Below, in pieces: positions 53,077 to 61,209 of a DNA stretch of 64,000 nt. The notes beneath the pieces are model-generated. The model saw nothing but the letters and a program-made list of their open reading frames with translations. It was not told the origin of the DNA and did no database searches. Origin of the DNA: Cupriavidus pauculus (GTDB lineage: Bacteria; Pseudomonadota; Gammaproteobacteria; Burkholderiales; Burkholderiaceae); NCBI RefSeq assembly GCF_002858765.1, contig NZ_PJRP01000022.1:54800-118799 (forward strand), in the 5' to 3' direction. A program made the position numbers and the translations under genes. How positions within the stretch are numbered: position 1 is the stretch's first letter; every line of letters begins with the position of its first letter.

Positions 53077-54057
53077 ATGGACGATATTTACGCCGATGCG
53101 CTGGAAACGGTCCTGCGCGATCACTGCACGCCGGCCGTGGTGCGCGCCATCGAGGCCGGCGCCGAGCCGGTAGCCTCCGCGCTCTGGGCGCAACTCGACG
53201 CCAGTGGCTTCGCGGACAGCCTGCTGCCCGACGGACTGACGTTGCGCGACCTGTTGCCGATGCTGCGGGTCACCGGCCAGTACGCGACACCGCTGCCGCT
53301 GGGCCAGACGATCTTTGCACGCGCGCTGCTGCACGCGGCCGGCGTCGCCATTCCGGACGGCCCCATCGCGCTGGCCAGCTTCGGCCCGCAAGCGCGCACG
53401 CTGGTTGCCGATGGCGCAACGGCACGCTGGTTCCTGGCGCAGCAGGCGGACCGCGCCTGGCTGTTGCACCGCGACGCCGCCGATGTGGCGCCCACCGGGG
53501 TGCACGGCGACCTGACCGTCAGCATCGCAGGCGGGCCGGCGTCAGCCTTTGCCTTGCCGCCGGGCACGCTGCGCACGATTGGCGCGGCGCTGCATGCCGC
53601 GCAGATGGCTGGGGCCATTGCACGCGTGTTCGACCTGACCCTGCAGTACGCCAACGACCGCGTGCAGTTTGGCCGGCCCGTGGGCAAGTTCCAGGCGATC
53701 CAGCACCAGATCAGTGTGATGGCTGAGCAGGTGGCGGCCACGCGCATTGCTGCGCAGATCGCATTTTCCGGCGATGGCTGGACGCCGCATCGCATGCACG
53801 CGGCCATCGCCAAGTTCGGCGCCAGCGATGCCGTCGCGCCGGTCACTTCGATGGCCCACGCGGTGCACGGGGCCATCGGCATCACCGCCGAATACGATCT
53901 CCAGCTCTATACGCGCCGGCTGCATGCTTGGCGCGTGGCCGATGGGTCCGAGCAATACTGGGCCCGCGAGATCGGCCAGGCCGCCTGCGAGGCGAGTGTC
54001 GGTGCGGAAATCGGGGCCGTGGATATCATCCGCGCCTGGAGCGGCGAGGCCGTATAA
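53077..54057 (+). CDS. Acyl-CoA dehydrogenase, divergent small-type subunit
   Basis: A 326-residue divergent family member. The N-terminal part is short, but the C-terminal domain keeps DRVQFGRPVGKFQAIQHQIS, the core FAD-contact helix, and HGAIGITAEYDLQLYTRR, the HGG-like segment. Instead of YEGT it has ADGSEQYW. It starts 15 bp after its neighbour stops. This pairing of one large and one small acyl-CoA dehydrogenase gene is typical of heterodimeric enzymes in pimelate and steroid side-chain pathways. Its own activity alone is doubtful. Confidence 0.86.
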   Translation: MDDIYADALETVLRDHCTPAVVRAIEAGAEPVASALWAQLDASGFADSLLPDGLTLRDLLPMLRVTGQYATPLPLGQTIFARALLHAAGVAIPDGPIALASFGPQARTLVADGATARWFLAQQADRAWLLHRDAADVAPTGVHGDLTVSIAGGPASAFALPPGTLRTIGAALHAAQMAGAIARVFDLTLQYANDRVQFGRPVGKFQAIQHQISVMAEQVAATRIAAQIAFSGDGWTPHRMHAAIAKFGASDAVAPVTSMAHAVHGAIGITAEYDLQLYTRRLHAWRVADGSEQYWAREIGQAACEASVGAEIGAVDIIRAWSGEAV

Positions 54058-54075
54058 GAAATCGTAGAACGACGA

Positions 54076-55062
54076 TCAGGCGGGCAGTACCGTGGTCCAG
54101 TAGCGCGTCATGAAATGGACGCGCACGGGCAGCATGCTGCGCAGTGCGTCAAGGATGCGGTCGGTGTCGGCAACGGGGAAGGTGCCGGAAACCCGCAGTG
54201 TCGCGATGGTCGGATCGCAGCGCAGATGGCCAGGACGGTAGCGATCGACATCGGCCAGGAACGCATCGAGCCGCATGTCGGCCGCCACCAGCATGCCTTC
54301 CGTCCAGGCGGTGGCGGTGTCGGATAACGGCGCGGGTGCGTCCACGCTCTCCGCCGTGAAGTGCGCGGCGTGGCCGGCCATGATGACGCGCTCGGCGGCG
54401 ATGGCTTCGGCGGGTCGCACCGATACCGCGCCTTCGGTCACGCCGATCCAGCCCGCATCGGTGAGATGGCGTACCGCGAAGCGCGTACCCAACGGCCGCA
54501 GCGTGGCCGCCTGTGTGGCCACGATGAACGGCCGAGGCGCCGACGCGGTATCGCGTGCCGTTTCAATCTGGATCTCGCCGCGCTTCAGGACCACACGGCG
54601 CTCGGTTGCCGAGAAGGCGATGTCGATGGCGGTATCCGTATTGAGTTGCACGTGCGTGCCGTCGTCGAGGGTCAGCCGGCGCTGCGCTCCCACGGCGGTG
54701 TGGGCATCGGCCAGCCACCCCTGCAGGGGCGCGTGTTCGCGCGTCATCCACGCCGCGCCACCCCCCACGAACAGCGTGGCGAGCGCCCGGACGGCCTGGC
54801 GGCGACTGGCCGACTGCGGCGGCGTCAACGCGGCATTGGCTACCGCGCTGGCCAGCGGCGAGGCCACGCCGCGCAGCCGCGCATTGACGGCTTCGATCTG
54901 CGCCCAGGCACGCGCGTGTTCGGGATGCTGGTCGAGCCAGCGGCGCCAGGCGGCGCGGGTGGCATCGTCGGCGTCGCCGCCTTGCAGCGTGACCAGCCAT
55001 TCCACGGCGGCATGCGCCACTTCGGGCCTGACGCCCAAGGTCGAGGCGGCTTGGCGGGTCAT
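54076..55062 (-). CDS. FecR-family anti-sigma / signal transducer
   Basis: A 328-residue protein. The N-terminal cytoplasmic DUF4880-type region (about 12-60, with AVEWLVTLQ and WRRWLDQHPEHARAW) is followed by a short hydrophobic segment near 95-112 and the periplasmic FecR domain, with TLDDGTHVQLNTDTAI and GEIQIETA. It should sequester the sigma factor encoded immediately upstream until a TonB-dependent receptor signals. Its start overlaps the sigma gene stop by four bases. No receptor gene follows: the next gene is the convergent acyl-CoA dehydrogenase, 18 bp away. Confidence 0.88.
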   Translation of the reverse strand: MTRQAASTLGVRPEVAHAAVEWLVTLQGGDADDATRAAWRRWLDQHPEHARAWAQIEAVNARLRGVASPLASAVANAALTPPQSASRRQAVRALATLFVGGGAAWMTREHAPLQGWLADAHTAVGAQRRLTLDDGTHVQLNTDTAIDIAFSATERRVVLKRGEIQIETARDTASAPRPFIVATQAATLRPLGTRFAVRHLTDAGWIGVTEGAVSVRPAEAIAAERVIMAGHAAHFTAESVDAPAPLSDTATAWTEGMLVAADMRLDAFLADVDRYRPGHLRCDPTIATLRVSGTFPVADTDRILDALRSMLPVRVHFMTRYWTTVLPA

Positions 55063-55568
55063 GGCGCGGCCATCGCGAAATAGCACTGCGTGCCGGCACG
55101 AATCAGGTAGCGCTTGACGGTGGTGACGGAGATCTTCAAGGTGGCGGCGATTTCGGCCTGGCTCAGGCCATCGAGCTGCGCCATCAGGAAGGCGCGCTGC
55201 ACCGGCACGGGCAAGCCGTCGAGCAGTTCGGCGATTTCCTGCAGCGTCTCGAGCAGGATCGCGCGTTCCTCGACCGAGGGCACCAGCGACGGCGGCTGGT
55301 GCGCGAGCGCTTCCAGATAGGCCTGTTCCAGCTTGTCGCGCCGCCACTGGTTGGCCATCACGCGTTGCGCGACGGTGGTCAGAAAGGCACGTGGCTCAAG
55401 AATGGACGGGGTTTCCTCGCGGGCCAGCAGGCGCATGAACGTGTCCTGGGCCAGGTCGGCGGAACGGTGCCAGCAGCCCACCTTGCGGTGTAGCCAGCCG
55501 AGTAGCCAGCTGTGATGGTTGCTGTACAGCGCGTGAATGTCCTGATGCGGACCGGCGTCGGCGGCCAT
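55059..55568 (-). CDS. FecI-like ECF sigma factor
   Basis: A 169-residue ECF sigma factor. Region 2 (about 10-75) has LLGWLHRKVGCWHRSADLAQ and DTFMRLLARE; region 4 (about 108-160) has LDGLSQAEIAATLKISVTTVKRYL, written as LDGLSQAEIA and ISVTTVKRYL, the -35-binding helix. This is the FecI subgroup that answers iron-siderophore signals through FecR. AAAGGA precedes the start. A Fur-box-like site lies 50 bp upstream. Its usual target, a fecA-like receptor gene, is not present here. Confidence 0.9.
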   Translation of the reverse strand: MAADAGPHQDIHALYSNHHSWLLGWLHRKVGCWHRSADLAQDTFMRLLAREETPSILEPRAFLTTVAQRVMANQWRRDKLEQAYLEALAHQPPSLVPSVEERAILLETLQEIAELLDGLPVPVQRAFLMAQLDGLSQAEIAATLKISVTTVKRYLIRAGTQCYFAMAAP

Positions 55569-55617
55569 TGTCCTTTCCTTGTCGCCGCGGCGGGCCTGCA
55601 GAGGTACGAATACCGGG

Positions 55618-55636
55618 AAATGAGAATCGTTATTAT
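55618..55636 (-). promoter_or_regulatory. Fur-box-like site upstream of the ECF sigma gene
   Basis: AAATGAGAATCGTTATTAT fits the TGAGAAT-N-ATT core of Fur sites (12 of 19 bases match the classical GATAATGATAATCATTATC on the reverse strand). It lies about 50 bp before the sigma gene start, where Fur would block transcription when iron is sufficient. Confidence 0.65.
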
Positions 55637-55768
55637 ATGGATGCGTGCAACGGGCGGCAAATGGAACTTGGCCTGCACGTGAGGAATATGGGGGAATCTG
55701 TGGCGACCGTCGTGTCTGTGCCACGTATCCACGTATCCACGTGCCGCGTATCGGGCGCGGCGCCGCCT

Positions 55769-56428
55769 TCAGTGGGCGGTCATCTCCACGCGGCAATCCA
55801 TTTCGGGTTTGCCGGGCAGCGCCAGCCGGGCGTCCGCTCCCTTGTCCCAGAACTGCGCCTCGCCGTCCTTCAGCGTGGCGACATAGCGCGCCCCCGAGGC
55901 CGCCGGCGCTTGCTGCAGCACGACTTGCTGATCCAGCCAGCGCAGGTAGGCGTAACCGGGGTCGGTCTGCACGAAGGTGCCGGCGATGACCGCGTCCACG
56001 CCGGGGCATCGGATATTGAACGGGCCCCGGCTGATGCCGCGCTCGTCCTGCGTATGCGCGCCCGCGTAGCCATGACGCAGGTCGTAGATCCGCTGCAGAT
56101 AGGTGGTGGCCGTGCAGGCGCGCGCATCGTCGGCCTTCCAGCAGTCGTTGCGGCCCTTGATCCAGCCACGCTGCTCGGCAATCAGCGATTTTTTCTGCGC
56201 GGTTGGCAGCGACCGGGCATCGAGCGCCAGGCCGTAGAGCCGGGTGGTTTCGCGGTCCAGCCGCGCCAGGGTGGCGTCCTTGCAGACCATCTGCTCGATC
56301 TGGCCTTCCGCCTTCTTGCAGTCGAAGCTCGGCGTGACGGCCGTCGGCGCGGCGTGGGCGGGACCGGCGAGAACCAGAACGGCAGGGAGCAGGGTCAGGG
56401 CGGCAAGCAGGGCGGGCTGGCTGGGCAT
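55769..56428 (-). CDS. LprI-MliC fusion, putative periplasmic lysozyme inhibitor
   Basis: A 219-residue exported protein. After a signal peptide (1-27) the first domain (about 35-125) has the cysteine and charged pattern of LprI/DUF1311, with Cys37, 49, 96 and 105 and a conserved EQRGWIKGRNDC. The second domain (137-213) matches MliC, the membrane-bound inhibitor of c-type lysozyme, with Cys141 and Cys212 and SGARY and FWDKG loops. Each family alone is linked to lysozyme inhibition; a joined protein suggests periplasmic protection of peptidoglycan. The mature protein has no lipobox, so it should be soluble. Confidence 0.8.
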   Translation of the reverse strand: MPSQPALLAALTLLPAVLVLAGPAHAAPTAVTPSFDCKKAEGQIEQMVCKDATLARLDRETTRLYGLALDARSLPTAQKKSLIAEQRGWIKGRNDCWKADDARACTATTYLQRIYDLRHGYAGAHTQDERGISRGPFNIRCPGVDAVIAGTFVQTDPGYAYLRWLDQQVVLQQAPAASGARYVATLKDGEAQFWDKGADARLALPGKPEMDCRVEMTAH

Positions 56429-56450
56429 GGCAGGAACTCCTGCGGGCCGC

Positions 56451-56837
56451 TCAGCCCGCGTTGCGATCGATCACGACGAAATGCTTGCGTACCGGTTCGA
56501 TGACTTCAAAGACGCCCTCGAATCCCGCCGGGATCACACAGGCATCGCCCGGGCCGAACTCCCGTGCGCTACCAGTATGGCTGGTGATGCGCAGCCGGCC
56601 ACTGATGATGCAGAAGAATTCTTCCTTGCCCGCCGGAAAGGCGATGCGCCACGCGCCCGGCTGGCACGCCCAGATGCCGCAGTCGAAGTCGCCCTGCTCG
56701 GCGCTGTAGTGCGTCCAGGTGGTGCGGTCCGGATTGCCCTGCACCAGGCGGTCGGGGCGCGGATTGTCGTGGGCGGGGGCCGGTTCGGCACGAAAATCGA
56801 CCAGGGAGACGGAGGCGGCGGAAATGGGGTGCGACAT
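56451..56837 (-). CDS. Cupin-domain protein (DUF861-like)
   Basis: A 128-residue single-cupin protein. WRIAFPAGKEEFFCIISGRL and GPGDACVIPAGFEGVFEVI form the two cupin motifs. Relative to metal cupins the first motif lacks the His pair and reads like the (S)-ureidoglycine aminohydrolase / EutQ-like DUF861 group. Activity and ligand are unknown. It lies 22 bp upstream of the LprI-MliC gene on the same strand, and cotranscription is likely. Confidence 0.83.
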   Translation of the reverse strand: MSHPISAASVSLVDFRAEPAPAHDNPRPDRLVQGNPDRTTWTHYSAEQGDFDCGIWACQPGAWRIAFPAGKEEFFCIISGRLRITSHTGSAREFGPGDACVIPAGFEGVFEVIEPVRKHFVVIDRNAG

Positions 56838-56961
56838 GGCTGAAGACCCGGCGGAATCCGGGCGGGGCGGGGTGTAAAGCTGGAAGTGTAGCCGCCGGAC
56901 GGCCGCGCCCGCCCGCGTGCGGCCCGAGGCGCCCGGCGCCGCCGATCTCGGCGCTCGTCGG

Positions 56962-57855
56962 TTATCGGCTGGTCGCCTTGTCGCGCAGGAAGGCGACCAG
57001 CGTCGTGACGGCGCGCGTCTGGTAGCGGGCCGGCATGTACAGCAGGTACATGGTGGTGCGCAGGAAGGCTAGGTCCTGAGGCGGCAGGGGCAATTGCAGC
57101 AGGGCGCCGGCGGCCAGATCGCGGTCGACCATGTAGCGGGGCACCAGGCCCACACCCAGCCCCTGAAGGATGGCCTCGCGCAGGAAGAAGAAGTTTGCCG
57201 ACATCAGGCGCGGGCGGATATTCGGCACCCCGCCCGCCGCACCCGCCCGACCCGCCGCATGCAGCTTCTGACCGGTCAGTTCGGACGTTATCAGCGGCAA
57301 GTCCCGGAACTGGTCAAGCGTGCGCGGCATGCCGTGTTCGCGCACCAGCGCCGGCGTGGCGCAAGCCACGTATTCGACATCGCCCAGGCTGTGGGCCACG
57401 GCATTGGTTGGCGTTTCGGCCATGACGCGGATGGAGAAGTCCACCGCACCCTTGATCAGGTCCTCGATGTCATTGTCAAAAATGACATTGAGCGTGATGG
57501 CGGGGTACATCGTCATGAACTCAATGAACCACGCCGACATGGTGTGCTGGCCGAATCCGCTCGGCACGCTGAGCCGCACTGTACCGCTCAGGCGCTTGCC
57601 CAGGCTCTGTACCGATTCCTGGGCGGCCATCAGTTCGTGGCGGATGGCACGGCCATGTTCGTAAAGTTGCCATCCCAGTTCGGTGGGTTCGAGCTGCCGG
57701 GTGCTGCGCCTGAGCAGTTCGGCGCCCAGCTGCCGCTCGAAATGATTGAGCCGCTTGCTCACATTGGCGCGGCTCATGCCCAGCTGACTGGCGGCTCGGC
57801 TCAGGTTTCCAGCGTCGATGATGTCGACCAGCAATGCGAGGGCGTTCAGGTCCAT
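56962..57855 (-). CDS. LysR-type regulator of the CoA-transferase/Bug pair
   Basis: A 297-residue LysR regulator. MDLNALALLVDIIDAGNLSR with AASQLGMSRANVSKRLNHFE forms the winged helix, and the sensor domain contains DLIKGAVDFSIRVMAETP. It is divergent from the CoA-transferase / Bug operon that starts at 57994. The start read from 57855 is the family-typical one; the frame is open to 57897. The octamer ATTGTCAA occurs at 57854 and again at 57897 in the shared promoter region. Confidence 0.88.
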   Translation of the reverse strand: MDLNALALLVDIIDAGNLSRAASQLGMSRANVSKRLNHFERQLGAELLRRSTRQLEPTELGWQLYEHGRAIRHELMAAQESVQSLGKRLSGTVRLSVPSGFGQHTMSAWFIEFMTMYPAITLNVIFDNDIEDLIKGAVDFSIRVMAETPTNAVAHSLGDVEYVACATPALVREHGMPRTLDQFRDLPLITSELTGQKLHAAGRAGAAGGVPNIRPRLMSANFFFLREAILQGLGVGLVPRYMVDRDLAAGALLQLPLPPQDLAFLRTTMYLLYMPARYQTRAVTTLVAFLRDKATSR

Positions 57856-57993
57856 TGTCAACCTTGAGTATTCAGATATGTTGAAAACTGGTTGCAATTG
57901 TCAAGGATTCGGAACATATGGACAATGCATGCTCGTAAAGACAACCGGACCTCCCTGGCAGGAACAGATCCGGAAGCGGGGAGACTCAGCAAC

Positions 57994-59205
57994 ATGAATC
58001 AAGAAAACATGGCATCGCTGCCGCTGGCCGGCGTGCGGGTGCTGGACCTGTCACGTGTGCTGGCAGGACCGATGTGCGCGATGGCGTTGGCCGACCTCGG
58101 TGCGGACGTCATCAAGGTGGAACATCCCGCCCGGGGCGACGACACCCGCGATTGGGGCGTGCGCATCGGCACACGCAATACCTCCTATTTCAATAGCGCC
58201 AACCGCAACAAGCGATCGGTGACGCTGGACCTGCAAAGCGAAGCGGGCCTGGCGCTGGCCCGGCAACTCGCCGCGCAGTGCGATGTCGTGATCCAGAATT
58301 TCAAGGTGGGCGGCGCCGAAAAACTCGGCCTGGGCTACGAACAGCTCAGCGAGATCAATCCGCGCCTGGTCTACTGCTCGATTTCCGGCTATGCGCGCTT
58401 CACCCCCGAAGCCGAACGTCCCGGCTACGATCTGGTCGTGCAGGGTGAGTCCGGCGTGATGGCCACCAACGGCGAGGCCGGTCAGGGCCCGCTGAAGTTC
58501 GGCGTGGCGGCAGTCGACATGTTCACGGGCATGTATTCCGCCCAGGCGATCCTGGCTGCGTTGTTCGCGCGCCAGTCCACCGGTCGCGGCCGCCACGTGC
58601 AGATGGCGCTTTACGACTGCGGCGTAATGATCACGTCCTACTACGGCATGGAGGCATTGCTCAAGGCCGGCGACCCGCCCAAGTTCGGCAATGCCCATCC
58701 GTCCATTGTTCCTTATGGCGTGTTCGAGGCCGCCGACGGACCGCTGGTGATCACGGTCGGCAACAACGGACAGTTCCAGCGTTTCTGCCGCGAGGTCATC
58801 GGTTGCCCGGAATGGGCCGACGACGAACGCTTTGCCACCAACACGGCCCGCTCGGCCCATCGCGACGTGTTGCTCGCGCAGGTACGCGAGCGGCTCCAGC
58901 GCTTTACGCGCGCCGAACTGCTGCAGCGCCTGACGGCCGCGCAGATCCCCTGCGGCGAGGTGCTGGGCATGCTGGACGCCCTGCAATCCGAACGCACGGC
59001 GCAGGCCGGCCTGCTGCATCGCTTCGAGGACAGCGAAGCCGGCGCGCAGGCTGTGCTGGCACCGCCATATGCGCTCGATGGCCAGCGCCTGCCCGTGCGC
59101 ATGCCACCGCCCCACATGGGCCAGCACACGCACGAAGTGTTCAAGGAATTGCTAGCGCTCGACGACAACGCCATCGCGGATCTGCAATCGCGAGGCGTGA
59201 TCTGA
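57994..59205 (+). CDS. CaiB/BaiF-type (family III) CoA-transferase
   Basis: A 403-residue CoA-transferase. LAGVRVLDLSRVLAGPMCAM, DLGADVIKVEHP and GVAAVDMFTGMY (Asp175, the expected acyl-aspartate) are clear, with FNSANRNKRSVTLDL and GRGRHVQMALYDCG also typical. The start at 57994 follows GGGGAG and avoids an upstream extension of the frame. With the following Bug gene it forms a minimal acid-uptake and activation operon divergent from a LysR regulator. The acid itself is unknown. Confidence 0.92.
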   Translation: MNQENMASLPLAGVRVLDLSRVLAGPMCAMALADLGADVIKVEHPARGDDTRDWGVRIGTRNTSYFNSANRNKRSVTLDLQSEAGLALARQLAAQCDVVIQNFKVGGAEKLGLGYEQLSEINPRLVYCSISGYARFTPEAERPGYDLVVQGESGVMATNGEAGQGPLKFGVAAVDMFTGMYSAQAILAALFARQSTGRGRHVQMALYDCGVMITSYYGMEALLKAGDPPKFGNAHPSIVPYGVFEAADGPLVITVGNNGQFQRFCREVIGCPEWADDERFATNTARSAHRDVLLAQVRERLQRFTRAELLQRLTAAQIPCGEVLGMLDALQSERTAQAGLLHRFEDSEAGAQAVLAPPYALDGQRLPVRMPPPHMGQHTHEVFKELLALDDNAIADLQSRGVI

Positions 59206-59239
59206 CACCCCGAATTTTCGATCGACAGGAGACAAGACA

Positions 59240-60238
59240 ATGACCAAGCTGCTACTGAGCCGCCGCCAGGTACTGAAGGCGGGAGCCGCCGCGTCGATGG
59301 CCGCCGTGATGCCCTCGGTGCTGGCCAAGACCGGCTGGCCAGACAAGTTCATCAAGATGGTGGTGGCATTCCCCGCTGGTGGCCCCACCGATACCGCCGC
59401 GCGCATCGTGGCGCAGAAGCTGTCGGAACGCCTCGGGCAGCAGGTCATCATCGAGAACAAGCCCGGTGCTTCGGGCTCGATCGGCACGGCCAGCTTCATC
59501 CGCAGCCCGGCCGATGGCTACAACCTGTCGATGTTCGGCATGCCGGCCCTGCTGGCGCCGCTGATGTACAAGACCAACGCCTACGACGTCAAGAAGGACT
59601 TCCTGTCCGTGGCCACGGTCTACGTGCTGCCGATGGCCATCGTCATCAACCCGGCCGTGGTGCCGCACGTCGAAACGCTCGCCGATCTGATCCGCTTCGC
59701 CAAGGCTAGCAAGACGCCGTTGAGCTATACCAGCTCGGGCACCGGCAGCTTTGGCCATCTGGCCATGGAGCAGCTCAAGGACCTGGGCGGCTTCGACGTG
59801 CTGCACGTGCCCTACCGAGGCAGCGCGCCGGCCGTGGCCGATCTGCTCGGCGGCCAGGTGGGCATCATGTTTGCCGACGTGGTCGCCGCCCTGCCGCATA
59901 TCCGTGCCGGCAAGCTCAAGGCCATCGCGCTGAGTTCCCCCAACGCCCGCGTGCTGCTGCCGGGCGTGAAGACCGTATCGGAGCAGGGCTTCCCGGGCTT
60001 CGACTTCGATTCCTGGGGCGGCCTGATCGCGCCGCTGGACACCCCGCAGCCCATCGTCGACCGCATCGCCAGCGAGACGCGCGACATCATCGGCAAGGAC
60101 AAGGAACTGCAGCAGAAGCTGGTCAGCGCCGGTGCCATCGCGTCGTTCCAGGACGGCAAGCAGATGCAGGCGAGGCTCAACAAGGACTACGACCGCTGGA
60201 GCGCCATCGTCAAGGCCAAGGGCATCAGTGCAAGCTGA
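59240..60238 (+). CDS. Bug/TctC-family periplasmic solute-binding protein
   Basis: A 332-residue Bug receptor. The signal peptide carries SRRQVLKAGAAASMAAVM, a twin-arginine-type motif, so export by Tat is likely. FIKMVVAFPAGGPTDTA, LHVPYRGSAPAVADLLGG and FDSWGGLIAPLDTP are family landmarks. It follows the CoA-transferase gene by 34 bp. Its last 14 bases overlap the end of the convergent PIN-domain toxin gene. Confidence 0.9.
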   Translation: MTKLLLSRRQVLKAGAAASMAAVMPSVLAKTGWPDKFIKMVVAFPAGGPTDTAARIVAQKLSERLGQQVIIENKPGASGSIGTASFIRSPADGYNLSMFGMPALLAPLMYKTNAYDVKKDFLSVATVYVLPMAIVINPAVVPHVETLADLIRFAKASKTPLSYTSSGTGSFGHLAMEQLKDLGGFDVLHVPYRGSAPAVADLLGGQVGIMFADVVAALPHIRAGKLKAIALSSPNARVLLPGVKTVSEQGFPGFDFDSWGGLIAPLDTPQPIVDRIASETRDIIGKDKELQQKLVSAGAIASFQDGKQMQARLNKDYDRWSAIVKAKGISAS

Positions 60239-60707
60239 GGCCGTCGCGTAGGGCTGGCGTTCGAGCCGGCGTGCGCGGCATCGGCGGTCCCGTCCCGAAG
60301 GGATCGACCAGCCGCACGCCGGTCTGGGCGAAATCCCGGACGTTGCGCGTGACCACCGCCAGGCCGTGAATCATCGCGTTGGCGGCGATCATCTTGTCCA
60401 GCGGGTTCTCTGGATGGGGCACCCGCAGGTGGCCCCACAGCTCGACCACGCGTCCGTCGACGCCAAGGATGTTGTGCAGGTAGCGGCGTTGCATGGCCAC
60501 TAGCCATTCGTCCAGCGCCTGGCATTGCTGCCGGTCGCTCCGGAACCGCTTCAGTTCCACACCACGCCGCAGTTCTCCCATCGTCACCACCGAGACGAAC
60601 AGGGCGTGGCCATCGGCCTCGGCATCCTCGAAGAAGGCGCGCACGCCGGGGTCGGCCCGGCGCCCCTTGCGGCTTTCGCTGATGACATCGGTGTCGATCA
60701 GATACAT
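60225..60707 (-). CDS. vapC: PIN-domain ribonuclease toxin (VapC/FitB-like)
   Basis: A 160-residue PIN-domain protein. MYLIDTDVISESRKG, then the acidic residues Asp5, Glu45 (in TMGELRRG), Asp104 (PLDKMIAANA) and Asp125 make the metal site of these RNases. VVTRNVRDF is also a typical segment. The last 25 residues form an unusual proline-rich tail that overlaps the Bug gene end. Such toxins usually cleave specific RNAs until bound by the antitoxin made from the gene just upstream. Confidence 0.88.
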   Translation of the reverse strand: MYLIDTDVISESRKGRRADPGVRAFFEDAEADGHALFVSVVTMGELRRGVELKRFRSDRQQCQALDEWLVAMQRRYLHNILGVDGRVVELWGHLRVPHPENPLDKMIAANAMIHGLAVVTRNVRDFAQTGVRLVDPFGTGPPMPRTPARTPALRDGLSLH

Positions 60708-60722
60708 GTCCCGGCCCCCCCG

Positions 60723-60923
60723 TTATTGAACCCGTGCAAAGTCCTGGTCGTCGTAGGCGTCGCCCGGCGGAATCGTCTTGAGGAACGCCGCGAACGTCGG
60801 CTTGCGGGCGGGTTTGGCTCTGGCTGCAAGCGGCTTGCCGCCATCGCGTGACGCGCGGTGCGTGTCTGTGTCAGCCGCGCTTTCGTCGAGATTCCCGGGG
60901 GTGGGTTTGTCGTGCTGTTTCAT
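60723..60923 (-). CDS. Short putative antitoxin partner of the PIN toxin
   Basis: A 66-residue protein read just before the toxin gene, 15 bp apart. A strong GGAGG precedes its start. The C-terminal half, FAAFLKTIPPGDAYDDQDFARV, given here as FAAFLKTIPPGD and YDDQDFARV, resembles toxin-wrapping tails of VapB/FitA-type antitoxins. The N-terminal half is hydrophilic and shows no ribbon-helix-helix, AbrB or other DNA-binding fold. It may therefore neutralise without repressing, or autoregulation may be lost. Confidence 0.7.
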   Translation of the reverse strand: MKQHDKPTPGNLDESAADTDTHRASRDGGKPLAARAKPARKPTFAAFLKTIPPGDAYDDQDFARVQ

Positions 60924-61080
60924 GCTGGGCCTCCGTCATCGGTGAGTGAGTGAGGCGCCATGTTGCATGCGGAAAGGCCCGAAGTTTGTGTCGGGATGTG
61001 ACGGGTGACCGACTGTTGATCCAGCGTAATGCGGGTGTCGGCGATGCGCCGCGGCGGCAAAATTTGGCCCGGAAAAGAAA

Positions 61081-61108
61081 TACCCCGACGCGCGGGATCG
61101 TCGGGGTA
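61081..61108 (-). terminator. Hairpin terminator downstream of the trehalase gene
   Basis: TACCCCGACG, eight bases, CGTCGGGGTA: a perfect 10-bp stem followed, in the leftward reading direction, by ATTTCTTTTC. It lies about 230 bp beyond the trehalase stop and probably ends the dehydrogenase-trehalase transcript before the antitoxin gene. Confidence 0.7.
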
Positions 61109-61151
61109 GTAAGAGTTGCCAAGTCGTTTAGGGTCGTGTCGAAATGACCCT

Positions 61152-61166
61152 ACGTCAGTGTGACGT
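61152..61166. promoter_or_regulatory. ACGTCA-N3-TGACGT dyad
   Basis: ACGTCA GTG TGACGT: a perfect inverted repeat of six bases around three, the size of a typical dimeric repressor half-site pair. It lies 228 bp upstream of the antitoxin start and 11 bp from the larger dyad at 61178. The bound factor is unknown. Confidence 0.45.
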
Positions 61167-61177
61167 TCCGTACCTGC

Positions 61178-61209
61178 TACGCCAATAACTCACATGAGTT
61201 ATTGGCGTA
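61178..61209. repeat. Perfect 14-bp inverted repeat
   Basis: TACGCCAATAACTC, loop ACAT, GAGTTATTGGCGTA. The stem is perfect and AT/GC mixed, without a T tract on either side, so it is more likely an operator or a mobile-element scar than a terminator. Confidence 0.6.
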
